A DNA stretch of 64,000 nt from Thermoleophilia bacterium UBA6103 (GTDB lineage Bacteria; Actinomycetota; Thermoleophilia; UBA2241): positions 33,805-97,804 of the forward strand of contig DIWP01000046.1 of assembly GCA_002423545.1 (NCBI GenBank). The letters run 5' to 3'. Below the pieces are notes generated by a model. It made no database searches and was not told the DNA's origin. It was given only the letters and a program-made list of their open reading frames with translations. The position numbers were made by a program, and so were the translations under genes. This document shows positions 50,522 through 63,201 of the stretch, piece after piece (the first letter of the stretch is position 1; every line of letters starts with the position of its first letter).

Positions 50522-51415
50522 ATGCAACGGCACCGTACAGCCTTGAGATCGTCGGCGGCCTTCGCGCCGCTGCTCGTGATCGTCATCGCGCTCTCCATGC
50601 AGACCGGCTCGGCGCTGGCGGTGAGCGTCATCGGCGCGGTCGGCATCGTCGAGGCGCTGTGGCTGCGCACCGTCATCGCCGCCGTGATCCTGGTGGCCGT
50701 GCGGCCGCGCTCGCTGCGCCTGCCCGCCCGTGGCGAGCGACTGCCGGTGCTGCTGGTCACCTTCTCGCTGTTCGCGATGAATCTGAGCTTCTACGCGGCG
50801 CTTGCGTATGCGCCGCTCGGCGTGGTGGTCGCGATCGAGTTCCTGGGGCCGCTGGCGGTGGCGGTCGTCGGATCGCGGCGACCGCTCGACTTCCTCTGGA
50901 TCGCCTTGGCGGCCGGCGGCGTGGTATTGCTCGCCGGACCCACCGGATCGGTCGGCACGCTGGGAGTGCTGCTGTCGCTGTCGGCGGCGCTGTGGTGGGC
51001 GCTGTACCTGGTGTTCGGCCGTCGCGCCGTGCGCTCGCTCGATCCGCTGCAGGTGACCACGCTCATGCTGGTGGGCTCGTCGGTCCTGCTGTCGCCAATA
51101 CTGGCGGTGACGGGGTTCACGACGGCCGGTTTTCCGGAGGCCTTTCTGCTGGGGGCGGCGGTGGCCGTGCTCTCGTCGGCGTTCCCGTACTTCCTGGAGC
51201 TGCTGGCGCTGCGACTGGTGCGTGCGCACACGTACAGCGTGCTGCTGAGCCTGGAGCCGGCGATCGCGGCGCTCACCGGCTTCCTGGTGGTGGGCCAGCG
51301 GCTGTCGAGTGTCGAGCTGGCGGCTATCGGCGCCGTGGTAGTGGCGGCTGCCGGTGCGAGCTGGTTCGCGCGCGCTGACGCGACTGTGCCGGAGGAGATA
51401 CCCGCGGCGCCCTGA
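50522..51415 (+). CDS. EamA/RhtA-like DMT-family exporter
   Basis: A 297-residue ten-helix exporter with two EamA repeats; AALAYAPLGVVVAIEFLGPLAVAVVGSRRPLDFLW is close in style to RhtA (threonine/homoserine exporter). It lies divergent to the SpoIIE gene, 49 bp away. TACTAT (50506-50511) ends 10 nt before the ATG and there is no ribosome site, so leaderless expression is likely. Confidence 0.85.
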   Translation: MQRHRTALRSSAAFAPLLVIVIALSMQTGSALAVSVIGAVGIVEALWLRTVIAAVILVAVRPRSLRLPARGERLPVLLVTFSLFAMNLSFYAALAYAPLGVVVAIEFLGPLAVAVVGSRRPLDFLWIALAAGGVVLLAGPTGSVGTLGVLLSLSAALWWALYLVFGRRAVRSLDPLQVTTLMLVGSSVLLSPILAVTGFTTAGFPEAFLLGAAVAVLSSAFPYFLELLALRLVRAHTYSVLLSLEPAIAALTGFLVVGQRLSSVELAAIGAVVVAAAGASWFARADATVPEEIPAAP

Positions 51416-51442
51416 CGTGGTCCGCGCACGCGCCGGCGTCTC

Positions 51443-51865
51443 TCATGCGGCCGGCACGACGGTGAAGCCCTGCTGCTCGAAGTGCTCATCGAGGGCGAAG
51501 GCCGTGACGACGCCGAGCCTGCGCATGACGACGAAGCTGACGCAATCGACCCAGGAGAGACGCCGCCGCCGCTCGGCAAGCAGGACCGCCAGGCCGGCGT
51601 CGTGATCGCCGTCGGAGACCCAGTGGATGGTGATCGCCGGCAGCATGTCGGTCACGAAGCGTTGCAGCGTGGTGAGCCCGAACCGCCGCTGCACCACGGC
51701 GGCGGTCTCGAGGACGACGTAGTTGGTGCTCAGGAAGGCGCCGCTAGTCAGCAGTCCGTGGCGCCACACGGCCAGGGTCGCCGCATGACGATCGTCGTCG
51801 GCGTCGATCAGCGCGATGAGCGCGGACGTGTCGACGAACGCGGGACCGCCGAAAGTCGCGGTCAT
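51443..51865 (-). CDS. PIN-domain ribonuclease toxin (VapC type)
   Basis: A 140-residue PIN nuclease. The acids are in FVDTSALIALIDADD, the Glu in YVVLETAAVVQRR, and the last in LSWVDCVSFVVMRR and ALDEHFEQQGF. This is the second VapBC-like pair in the window. It overlaps the antitoxin gene by 4 nt (antitoxin first). Confidence 0.83.
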   Translation of the reverse strand: MTATFGGPAFVDTSALIALIDADDDRHAATLAVWRHGLLTSGAFLSTNYVVLETAAVVQRRFGLTTLQRFVTDMLPAITIHWVSDGDHDAGLAVLLAERRRRLSWVDCVSFVVMRRLGVVTAFALDEHFEQQGFTVVPAA

Positions 51866-52122
51866 CGCTCGTCACCGTTCAGCGCTGCGTCGGCGAAGTA
51901 GTCGTCGTGGCGGCGAGAGACGTCGCCGCTGCCCGAGCGAGCGCAGCCGGCGGCCGCGATGGCGCGTGCAACGGTGTCTTCTCGGGACGGCCGGCCGCGC
52001 CGGGAAAGGTGCTCGTCGATGGCCTCGCGTATCACGGCTGCCATCGAGACGCCCCGCTCGTCGGCCCATCGCTTCAGTTCGTCTGCCTGTCGCGCTGTCA
52101 GCTGGATCTGGGTGCGGATCAC
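51862..52122 (-). CDS. Ribbon-helix-helix antitoxin
   Basis: An 86-residue antitoxin: RTQIQLTARQADELKRWADE begins a MetJ/Arc/CopG fold and SMAAVIREAIDEHL is the DNA-binding helix; the rest is a flexible, charged toxin-binding tail. I chose the GTG at 52122 because GGAGG lies 8 nt upstream; the ATG at 52155 would sit in the promoter. Autoregulation with its toxin is expected. Confidence 0.8.
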   Translation of the reverse strand: MIRTQIQLTARQADELKRWADERGVSMAAVIREAIDEHLSRRGRPSREDTVARAIAAAGCARSGSGDVSRRHDDYFADAALNGDER

Positions 52123-52424
52123 AGCGGGCCTCCAGTGTGTAATCACATCGATCATAACGATAACAATCCCGAAGGGGTCGGTGGCGGTCGCTCCCGTTGC
52201 GCGTACCTGTGTGAGGGGCCTGAGAACACTCCGTGTGCCGCGTCCCTTGAGCGCAGGCGCGGCACCGGCAGTAGTCGAGAGTGACGATGGCTCGGCGAGG
52301 GTGACAATGGTTGCCTCCGGCGCAGGTGACGAGTCATCGTGCGACGCTCAAGTGTGCTCAGGTCGCACCCGATAGGTGATTCGAGACCACGCAGGGGCAC
52401 TTTGACGCTGACGCACGAGGTGAC
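52123..52424. promoter_or_regulatory. Intergenic region with the antitoxin promoter
   Basis: An A/T-rich strip at 52137-52166 stands out in G/C-rich DNA. On the minus strand it contains TATGAT (52156-52151) within ATCG-TTATGAT-CGAT, a dyad suited to a ribbon-helix-helix repressor, 29 nt before the antitoxin start. From 52167 to 52424 I see no gene or structured element and no convincing promoter for the kinase gene. Confidence 0.5.
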
Positions 52425-57290
<4,866 letters not shown>

Positions 57291-57296
57291 CGACAG

Positions 57297-57328
57297 AACC
57301 TGCGAGCCGCACGCCCGGCCCGCAGGTT
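57297..57328 (+). terminator. Hairpin after the kinase gene
   Basis: AACCTGCG and CGCAGGTT form an 8-bp stem; the loop holds an additional GCC/GGC pairing. It begins 7 nt after the stop codon. There is no long T-run, so termination efficiency is uncertain. Confidence 0.45.
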
Positions 57329-57364
57329 GCCAACCGAGCCGCCCGTTCTATTCAGGATTCGCCC

Positions 57365-59335
57365 ATGCATGATCGCCCTCCCTTCCAGCACGCCGAACTC
57401 GACTGGGACGAAAACGGCCTACCGCAATCGCGCCGCTACGGCGACGTGTACTTCTCCCGCGCCTCGGGCCTGGCGGAAACCGAGCACGTGTTCCTCGCCC
57501 AGAACGCGCTGGCGCAGCGCTTCGCCGCGCTGCAGCCGGGGCAACGGCTGGTGATCGGCGAAACCGGCTTCGGCACCGGCCTGAACTTCCTCTGCGCCTG
57601 GCAGCTGTTCGAGCGCGTTGCCGATGCGCGGGCGCAACTGCATTTCGTCAGCGTCGAGAAGCACCCCCTGACCCGCGAGGATCTCGCGCGGGCACTGGCG
57701 CTCTGGCCGGAACTGCAACCCCTGGCCGAACAGTTGCTGGAGCAGTACGTCGCGCTGCACCCGGGCTTTCAGCGCCTGCTTTTCGCCGACGGCCGGGTGG
57801 TGCTGACGCTGCTGGTCGGCGACGTGCTGGACTCCCTGCCGAGCCTCGATGCGACCATCGATGCCTGGTTCCTCGACGGCTTCGCTCCGGCGAAGAACCC
57901 GGACATGTGGCAGCCGGCGCTGTTCGCCGAACTGGCGCGGCTCTCGGCGCCGGGCGCAACCCTGGGCACCTTCACCAGCGCCGGCTTCGTGCGCCGCGGG
58001 CTGGCCGAGGCCGGCTTCGACATGCAGCGGGTAGCGGGCTTCGGCCACAAGCGGGAAATCCTCCGCGGCCGCTTCGTTGGCGAGCCCCGCAGCGAGGTCA
58101 AGCCCTGGTACGCCCGCCCGACCTTCGTGGCCCCGGCACGCCGCGCGCTGGTGATCGGCGCCGGCCTCGCCGGCTGTGCCACGGCGGCCTCCCTGGCCGC
58201 ACGGGGCTGGCAGGTCACCCTGCTCGAACGCCAGGCCGAAGCGGCCCAGGAGGGTTCGGGCAACCCGCAGGGCGTGCTCTATCTCAAGCTCTCGGCCCAC
58301 GGCACGGCGCTGTCGCGGCTGGTCGTCAGCGGTTTCGGCCATACCCGGCGCCTGCTCCAGCATCTGCAGCAGGGCCGCGACTGGCAGGCCTGCGGCGTGC
58401 TGCAGATCGCCTACGACGACAAGGAGCGGCAACGCCAGGCCGAACTGGCCGATGCCTTCCCGGCCGCCCTGGTGCATCCACTGGCGCGGGAGCAGGCCGA
58501 AGCCCTGGCGGGCGTCGCCCTGCCCGAGGGCGGCCTGTTCTATCCCGAAGCCGGCTGGGCACATCCGCCGGCGCTCTGTCGCTGGCTGCTGCAACGGCCG
58601 GGCATCGAACTGCTGCAGCACCATGAAGCCCTCGAACTGCGCCGCGACGGCGACCACTGGCAGGCCATGGCCGGCGAGCGGCTGCTGGCCCAGGCGCCAG
58701 TGGTGGTCCTGGCGGGCGCCGCCGATGCGGCCCGCTTCGAGCACAGCGCCTGGCTGCCGCTCAAGCGCATCCGCGGGCAGATCTCCTGCCTGCCGGCGAC
58801 CCCGGCCAGCGCCGCGCTGCGCACCGTGCTCTGCGCCAAGGGCTACGTCGCCCCGCCGCGCGATGGCAGCCATACCCTCGGCGCCAGCTTCAACTTCCAG
58901 CAGACCGACAGCGCCCCCAGCGTGGCCGAGCACCAGGCCAACCTGGACATGCTCGAAGACATCTCCAGCGATCTCTATCGACGCCTGCAGGCCGACCCGC
59001 AACATACCGAGGCCCTGCAGGGGCGCGTGGCGTTCCGCTGCACCAGCCCGGACTACCTGCCGCTGATCGGCCCGCTGGCCGACCCGCAGCGCTTCGCCGA
59101 AACCTATGCGGCGCTGGGCAAGAATGCCCGACAGACGCCACAGGCCGCCTGTCCCTGGCTGGACGGGCTCTACGTCAATACCGCGCACGGCTCGCGGGGC
59201 ATGATCAGCGCACCGCTGTCCGGCGAATTGCTGGCCGGCTGGCTGGATGGCGAACCCTTGCCACTGCCGCGCGACGTCGCCGAAGCGTGCCACCCCAACC
59301 GTTTCCTGCTGCGCAAACTGATCCGCGGTAGCTGA
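57365..59335 (+). CDS. mnmC: tRNA 5-methylaminomethyl-2-thiouridine synthesis bifunctional protein
   Basis: A 656-residue enzyme that finishes the wobble uridine modification mnm5s2U34 in tRNA. Residues 1-240 are the methyltransferase domain (GETGFGTGLNFLCAW SAM loop; DAWFLDGFAPAKNPDMW). Residues about 255-656 are the FAD-dependent demodification domain (VIGAGLAGCATAASLAARGW; GSGNPQGVLY; HGSRGMISAPLSGELLAGW). Gammaproteobacterial length and order. It belongs to the Pseudomonas part of the window. Confidence 0.93.
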   Translation: MHDRPPFQHAELDWDENGLPQSRRYGDVYFSRASGLAETEHVFLAQNALAQRFAALQPGQRLVIGETGFGTGLNFLCAWQLFERVADARAQLHFVSVEKHPLTREDLARALALWPELQPLAEQLLEQYVALHPGFQRLLFADGRVVLTLLVGDVLDSLPSLDATIDAWFLDGFAPAKNPDMWQPALFAELARLSAPGATLGTFTSAGFVRRGLAEAGFDMQRVAGFGHKREILRGRFVGEPRSEVKPWYARPTFVAPARRALVIGAGLAGCATAASLAARGWQVTLLERQAEAAQEGSGNPQGVLYLKLSAHGTALSRLVVSGFGHTRRLLQHLQQGRDWQACGVLQIAYDDKERQRQAELADAFPAALVHPLAREQAEALAGVALPEGGLFYPEAGWAHPPALCRWLLQRPGIELLQHHEALELRRDGDHWQAMAGERLLAQAPVVVLAGAADAARFEHSAWLPLKRIRGQISCLPATPASAALRTVLCAKGYVAPPRDGSHTLGASFNFQQTDSAPSVAEHQANLDMLEDISSDLYRRLQADPQHTEALQGRVAFRCTSPDYLPLIGPLADPQRFAETYAALGKNARQTPQAACPWLDGLYVNTAHGSRGMISAPLSGELLAGWLDGEPLPLPRDVAEACHPNRFLLRKLIRGS

Positions 59336-59374
59336 GCGAACGCCCCGCCCGCGCCACGCCACGAGGCCAGCGGC

Positions 59375-59405
59375 TTGCATCGGGCTCCGCCAGAAGCGAT
59401 ATACT
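59375..59405 (+). promoter_or_regulatory. Promoter of the DUF3365 gene
   Basis: TTGCAT (59375-59380) and TATACT (59400-59405) with a 19-bp spacer, in a small A/T-rich patch 34 nt before the start codon. GCGGAG at about 59429 is the ribosome site. Confidence 0.5.
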
Positions 59406-59438
59406 CCCCCCACTATATTTCCAGCCTGCGGAGACCCC

Positions 59439-59996
59439 ATGAAAGCCCTGTCCCTGATCGCCTTAGCCACGCTCGCATGCGGCGTGCACGCCGCACCGAT
59501 GCCCGACACCGAACAACTGCGCAGCGAAGCCGCCAGCCTGATTCCCGCCTTCCAGCAGCAGTTGCTGGGCACGGTCAAGCAAGCGATGGCCGACGGCGGT
59601 CCGAGCAAGGCCGTGGAAGCCTGCCAGTTGCTGGCACCGGGCATCGCCGAGCAGCACAGCAAGGCGCCGTGGCAGGTCGGCCGCACCGCACTCAAGATCC
59701 GTAATCCGGACAACGCCCCCGACGCCTGGGAGCGCCAGGTCCTCGAGCAGTTCGCCAGGCGCGCTGCCGCCGGCGAGCCGCTCGAAACACTCGCCCACGG
59801 CGAAATCGTCGGCGGCGAATACCGCTACATGAAGGCGATCGGCACCGCCGAGGCCTGCCTGGGCTGCCATGGCGAAAACATCAAGCCCGAGCTGCTCGGC
59901 TTGCTCGACCAGCATTATCCGCAGGACCAGGCCCGCGGTTTCCGCGAAGGCGAGCTGCGCGGTGCATTCACCCTCAGCCGTACCCTGGCGCCCTGA
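59439..59996 (+). CDS. DUF3365 periplasmic c-type heme protein
   Basis: A 185-residue exported protein. A signal peptide (cut after VHA, about residue 18) precedes a Tll0287/DUF3365-like domain. A single heme site CLGCH (Cys140, Cys143, His144) lies near the C-terminus. Such proteins are small monoheme sensors or electron carriers of unknown partner. Stand-alone gene with its own promoter. Confidence 0.85.
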   Translation: MKALSLIALATLACGVHAAPMPDTEQLRSEAASLIPAFQQQLLGTVKQAMADGGPSKAVEACQLLAPGIAEQHSKAPWQVGRTALKIRNPDNAPDAWERQVLEQFARRAAAGEPLETLAHGEIVGGEYRYMKAIGTAEACLGCHGENIKPELLGLLDQHYPQDQARGFREGELRGAFTLSRTLAP

Positions 59997-60075
59997 TCGC
60001 GTTTACACTCCGTGCGGCGGGCCCTGCCCGCCAATCGTTCGCCATCACGGGGCCACCTCCGTGATCCGGGTCTAA

Positions 60076-60288
60076 CAGGCTGTTGAAAAACGCAGGCGAG
60101 GCAGCCAGCGCAAGGCGCAACGACCAACGGGAGTAACAGCCGAAGGCTGGCCCGAAGGGTGAGCGTCAGCGAATCAAACAGGCGAAAAAGCGCAGTTTAC
60201 GAGCGGTAAATGAGCATTTTGATCGGACTCGCGCACGAGCCTGTTTTTAACGCCGCGATGGCAACGCAGGTAGTTTTTCAACAGCCTG
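60076..60288. mobile_element. 213-bp MITE with perfect 16-bp terminal inverted repeats
   Basis: The ends CAGGCTGTTGAAAAAC (60076-60091) and GTTTTTCAACAGCCTG (60273-60288) are exact inverted copies. CTAA directly flanks both sides (60072-60075 and 60289-60292), a 4-bp target duplication. There is no reading frame of note inside. It looks like a non-autonomous element moved by a transposase elsewhere in the Pseudomonas genome; similar ends are common in that genus. The rest of the gap 59997-60397 holds nothing else I can name. Confidence 0.75.
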
Positions 60289-60397
60289 CTAACCCGCCTG
60301 GGAGGACGATCCAGCCCTCGACGGAGTACAGCATGCGCCTCGCCTCTTCTTTGAGCCTCCCCGCCGGCAGCGACTACGGATCGCCAGGCAGGCGCTG

Positions 60398-61153
60398 ATG
60401 GACGTCCTGTTGCTCGAAGCACTGGGCATCGGCCTGGTCCTTGGCCTGTTGCTCGGACTCACCGGCGCCGGCGGCTCGTTGGTCGCCCTGCCGCTGCTGC
60501 TCAGCCTGCATTTGCCCTTGCGCGACGCCATCGGCGTGAGCCTCGGCGCGGTCGCCATGTCGGCGCTGATCGGGGCGATTCCGCGCGCGCGCATGGGCCA
60601 GGTGGCCTGGCGCCCGCTGCTGTTGCTGGTCATCTTCGGCCTGCCGGGCAATGCCGCGGGGCAATGGCTGGGGCAGTTCATCCCCGAGCGCGGGCTGATC
60701 GTCGCCTTTTGCCTGCTGGTGCTCTGGTCGGCCTGGCGCATGTGGCGCGGTGCCGGCTTGCCAGCCAAGGAGAGCATCGAGGATCGTCACTTGGCGCTGC
60801 TCGGTATCGGCGTGGGCGTGGGGCTGCTGTCCGGGTTGATGGGGGTCGGCGGCGGCTTTCTCATCGTGCCGGCGCTGCTCTGGTTCACTTCGCTGTCGCT
60901 GCTCAGCGCCATGGCCACCTCGATGGCGGTGATCGCCCTGGTCAGCGGCGGCGGCTTCCTGCTCTACCTCACCGACGCCGAACCACCGCTGCCGTTGCTC
61001 GGCGGCCTGGCAGCCGGCGGCGCCTTCGGCGTACTCGCCGGCAACCGCCTGGCACAGTACCTCAACAGCAGCCTGCTGCAGCGGCTGTTCGCGCTGATGC
61101 TGGTGATCGTCAGCCTGTCCCTGGGCATCCAGAAGCTGCTGCTGGGACATTAA
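60398..61153 (+). CDS. TauE/SafE-family membrane transporter
   Basis: A 251-residue membrane protein of about eight helices with two repeats marked by LLLGLTGAGGSLVALPLLL and LSGLMGVGGGFLIVPALL. The family exports sulfite, sulfoacetate or related organosulfur anions. Pseudomonas-type codon use. The nearest start, ATG at 60398, follows a weak GGCAGG site. Confidence 0.85.
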   Translation: MDVLLLEALGIGLVLGLLLGLTGAGGSLVALPLLLSLHLPLRDAIGVSLGAVAMSALIGAIPRARMGQVAWRPLLLLVIFGLPGNAAGQWLGQFIPERGLIVAFCLLVLWSAWRMWRGAGLPAKESIEDRHLALLGIGVGVGLLSGLMGVGGGFLIVPALLWFTSLSLLSAMATSMAVIALVSGGGFLLYLTDAEPPLPLLGGLAAGGAFGVLAGNRLAQYLNSSLLQRLFALMLVIVSLSLGIQKLLLGH

Positions 61154-61190
61154 CTTGAATCAACCAACTAACCGCACAGGCCACTAGGCC

Positions 61191-61430
61191 TCAATGCGGC
61201 TCGGGGTCGTCCCAGAACGGCCTGCCGGCTTCGAACTCGACATCGGCACGACTGCGGCCGATGTCCTTGAGCATCGCGTCGCTGAGCCCGGCGAGCTGGC
61301 GGCGCTGACGCGACAGCTCGTTCCAGCGGCGCACCCTGGACCAGGCCCGCGCCAACAGCCCCGGCGCCGGCGCTTGCGTCATCCGCGGCAGGTGGATCAA
61401 CCCGTGCATGGCACTTTTCTGCGCGTTCAT
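61191..61430 (-). CDS. DUF1127 small protein
   Basis: A 79-residue protein with the conserved ARAWSRVRRWNELSRQRRQLAGLSDAMLKDIGRSRADVE segment of DUF1127, an Arg-rich motif linked in other Proteobacteria to RNA binding and phosphate/carbon regulation. GGAGG lies 8 nt before the ATG. It is divergent from the LysR gene (96 bp between), which may control it. Confidence 0.85.
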   Translation of the reverse strand: MNAQKSAMHGLIHLPRMTQAPAPGLLARAWSRVRRWNELSRQRRQLAGLSDAMLKDIGRSRADVEFEAGRPFWDDPEPH

Positions 61431-61526
61431 CTCGTTTCCTCCGAATGGGATTGGCGCCAGTCTTGCGCCGGGCTTAAGATCAATCCAACGAATGTTCCTG
61501 ATGCCTGCCATCTCGGAGATTGATGA

Positions 61527-62381
61527 ATGGCCAACTATCCGAGTATCGATACCGAACTGCTGCGCAGCTTCGTCGCCATCGCCGACCATGGCGGCTTCAC
61601 CCGCGCAGCCGACGTGGTGAACCGCACGCAGTCGGCGGTGAGCATGCAGATGAAGCGTCTGGAGGAGGATGTGCTGCAGCGCCCGCTGTTCGAACGCAGC
61701 GGCCGCCAGGTGAGGCTCACCGCGGAGGGCCAGATCCTGCTGGGTTACGCCCGACGCATTCTCAAGCTGCACGGCGAGGTGATGACCACCCTGCGCCAAC
61801 CGCACATGGTCGGTGTCGTGCGCATCGGTACGCCGGATGACTATGTCATGCGCTTTCTGCCCGGCATCCTGGCGCGCTTCGCCCAGGCCTACCCGTTGGT
61901 GCAGGTCGAGGTGCACTGCGAGCCATCCAGCCAGCTGCTGCAGCGCCACGACCTGGATCTCAGCATCGTCACCCGCGAGCCGGGGACCGAGATCGGCCAG
62001 TTGCTGCGCCAGGAGCACGTCGTCTGGGCCGCGGCCCCGGGCTTCAGCCTGCACGAACAACGGCCGCTGCCGCTGGCGACCTTCAATACCGACTGCTTCT
62101 GCCGTGCCTGGGTATGCAACGCGCTGGACGCCGTGGAGATCGACTACCGGATCGCCTATACCAGCCCCAGCCTCTCGGCGATCATGGCCGTGGTCGGCGC
62201 CGGCCTGGCGATGACCGCCCAGTTGCAGAGCCTGATCACCCCGGAGCTGCAGATCCTCGGCGAGGCGGACGGCCTGCCCGGGCTGCCGCAGAGCAGCATC
62301 GTGCTACTGCGCAACCCGCAACAGCGATCGCCGATCAGTGAAACCCTCGCCGACTACATCGTCGACGGCTTCCGCCTGTAG
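61527..62381 (+). CDS. LysR-family transcriptional regulator
   Basis: A 284-residue LysR protein. The N-terminal helix-turn-helix is typical (LLRSFVAIADHGGFTRAAD; SAVSMQMKRLEEDV), followed by the periplasmic-binding-like effector domain (VGVVRIGTPDDYVMRFLPGILARF). It faces the DUF1127 gene, its most likely target. Effector unknown. Confidence 0.88.
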   Translation: MANYPSIDTELLRSFVAIADHGGFTRAADVVNRTQSAVSMQMKRLEEDVLQRPLFERSGRQVRLTAEGQILLGYARRILKLHGEVMTTLRQPHMVGVVRIGTPDDYVMRFLPGILARFAQAYPLVQVEVHCEPSSQLLQRHDLDLSIVTREPGTEIGQLLRQEHVVWAAAPGFSLHEQRPLPLATFNTDCFCRAWVCNALDAVEIDYRIAYTSPSLSAIMAVVGAGLAMTAQLQSLITPELQILGEADGLPGLPQSSIVLLRNPQQRSPISETLADYIVDGFRL

Positions 62382-62390
62382 CGGACGTCT

Positions 62391-62759
62391 TCACGCCAGT
62401 TCGTCGAAAATCTCAGGCACCAGCGCCGCTTCGCCCTTGTCGATCAGGCGCTGGCGCAGGCCATCGCCCTGGGGACCGTCGAGTATGTCCAGCAGGCGCA
62501 CGCCGCGCTCGGTGAGAATGAAATTCTCACCGTTGCCACCCTGCTCTTCCGGCCGGCTGGCGATGAAGCCGCCTTCGAACAGCAGGCTTTCATAGTCCGC
62601 AGCCTCCGCACGCAGGCTATCCAGGTTCGGCAGCGGCTGGCCTTCGCTCTCCAGCTGGGTTGCGTACTCCTCGGCATAGCGGCGGGGCTTGAAGCTGTCG
62701 TTGGCGCCGGCCTGGGCTTCATGCAGCAGGCGCTGGATCAGGTCCCATTTGTAGCTCAT
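62391..62759 (-). CDS. Conserved small protein with winged-helix-like end
   Basis: A 122-residue acidic protein I do not firmly recognise; similar Pseudomonas proteins carry only general regulator names. The middle (ADYESLLFEGGFIA) and ENFILTERGVRLLDIL read like a wing and helix of a winged-helix fold. It converges with the LysR gene, stops 10 nt apart. Confidence 0.55.
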   Translation of the reverse strand: MSYKWDLIQRLLHEAQAGANDSFKPRRYAEEYATQLESEGQPLPNLDSLRAEAADYESLLFEGGFIASRPEEQGGNGENFILTERGVRLLDILDGPQGDGLRQRLIDKGEAALVPEIFDELA

Positions 62760-62901
62760 GGCGTTTTCTCCCGTCAGGTCATGGCCCCGCGAACGGGGCG
62801 CCTATGCATACCGACCGTGGCCGGTGCCCGGGGGTTCGCCGCTGAACTAAAGCAGCCGCGGGGCGATCCACCATTGAGAACGACTGAGTGAGGATCGAGC
62901 C

Positions 62902-63177
62902 ATGAGAGCGCTGATGATCACCCTGACCGCCACCCTGCTGACCAGCCCGGCGGCCCATGCGCAGTGCACGCCGGACGAGGTCACCGCCAAGGCCGAGCAG
63001 TTGGCCGAGCGCATCAGCCAGCTGACCGAGCGCGACCCGCAGCGTGCCGAGGAGATCAACGAGGAAATCCGCCAGATGGAACTCAAGCGCAGCGCCGATC
63101 AGCTCGGCGACGAATGCGAGGCCTACGACAAACGCCTGAAACAGATCGAGGAGGCGGAAAAACAGGCCGGTGGCTAG
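62902..63177 (+). CDS. Small periplasmic helical protein
   Basis: A 91-residue secreted protein: signal peptide to about residue 20 (cut after AHA), then a single long charged helix rich in Glu/Gln/Lys with two cysteines (residues 22 and about 72) that could pair. Not recognised. Its start is preceded by GAGGATCG, a weak ribosome site. Confidence 0.6.
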   Translation: MRALMITLTATLLTSPAAHAQCTPDEVTAKAEQLAERISQLTERDPQRAEEINEEIRQMELKRSADQLGDECEAYDKRLKQIEEAEKQAGG

Positions 63178-63201
63178 CGGCCTGGATACAAGCCGGACGC
63201 G

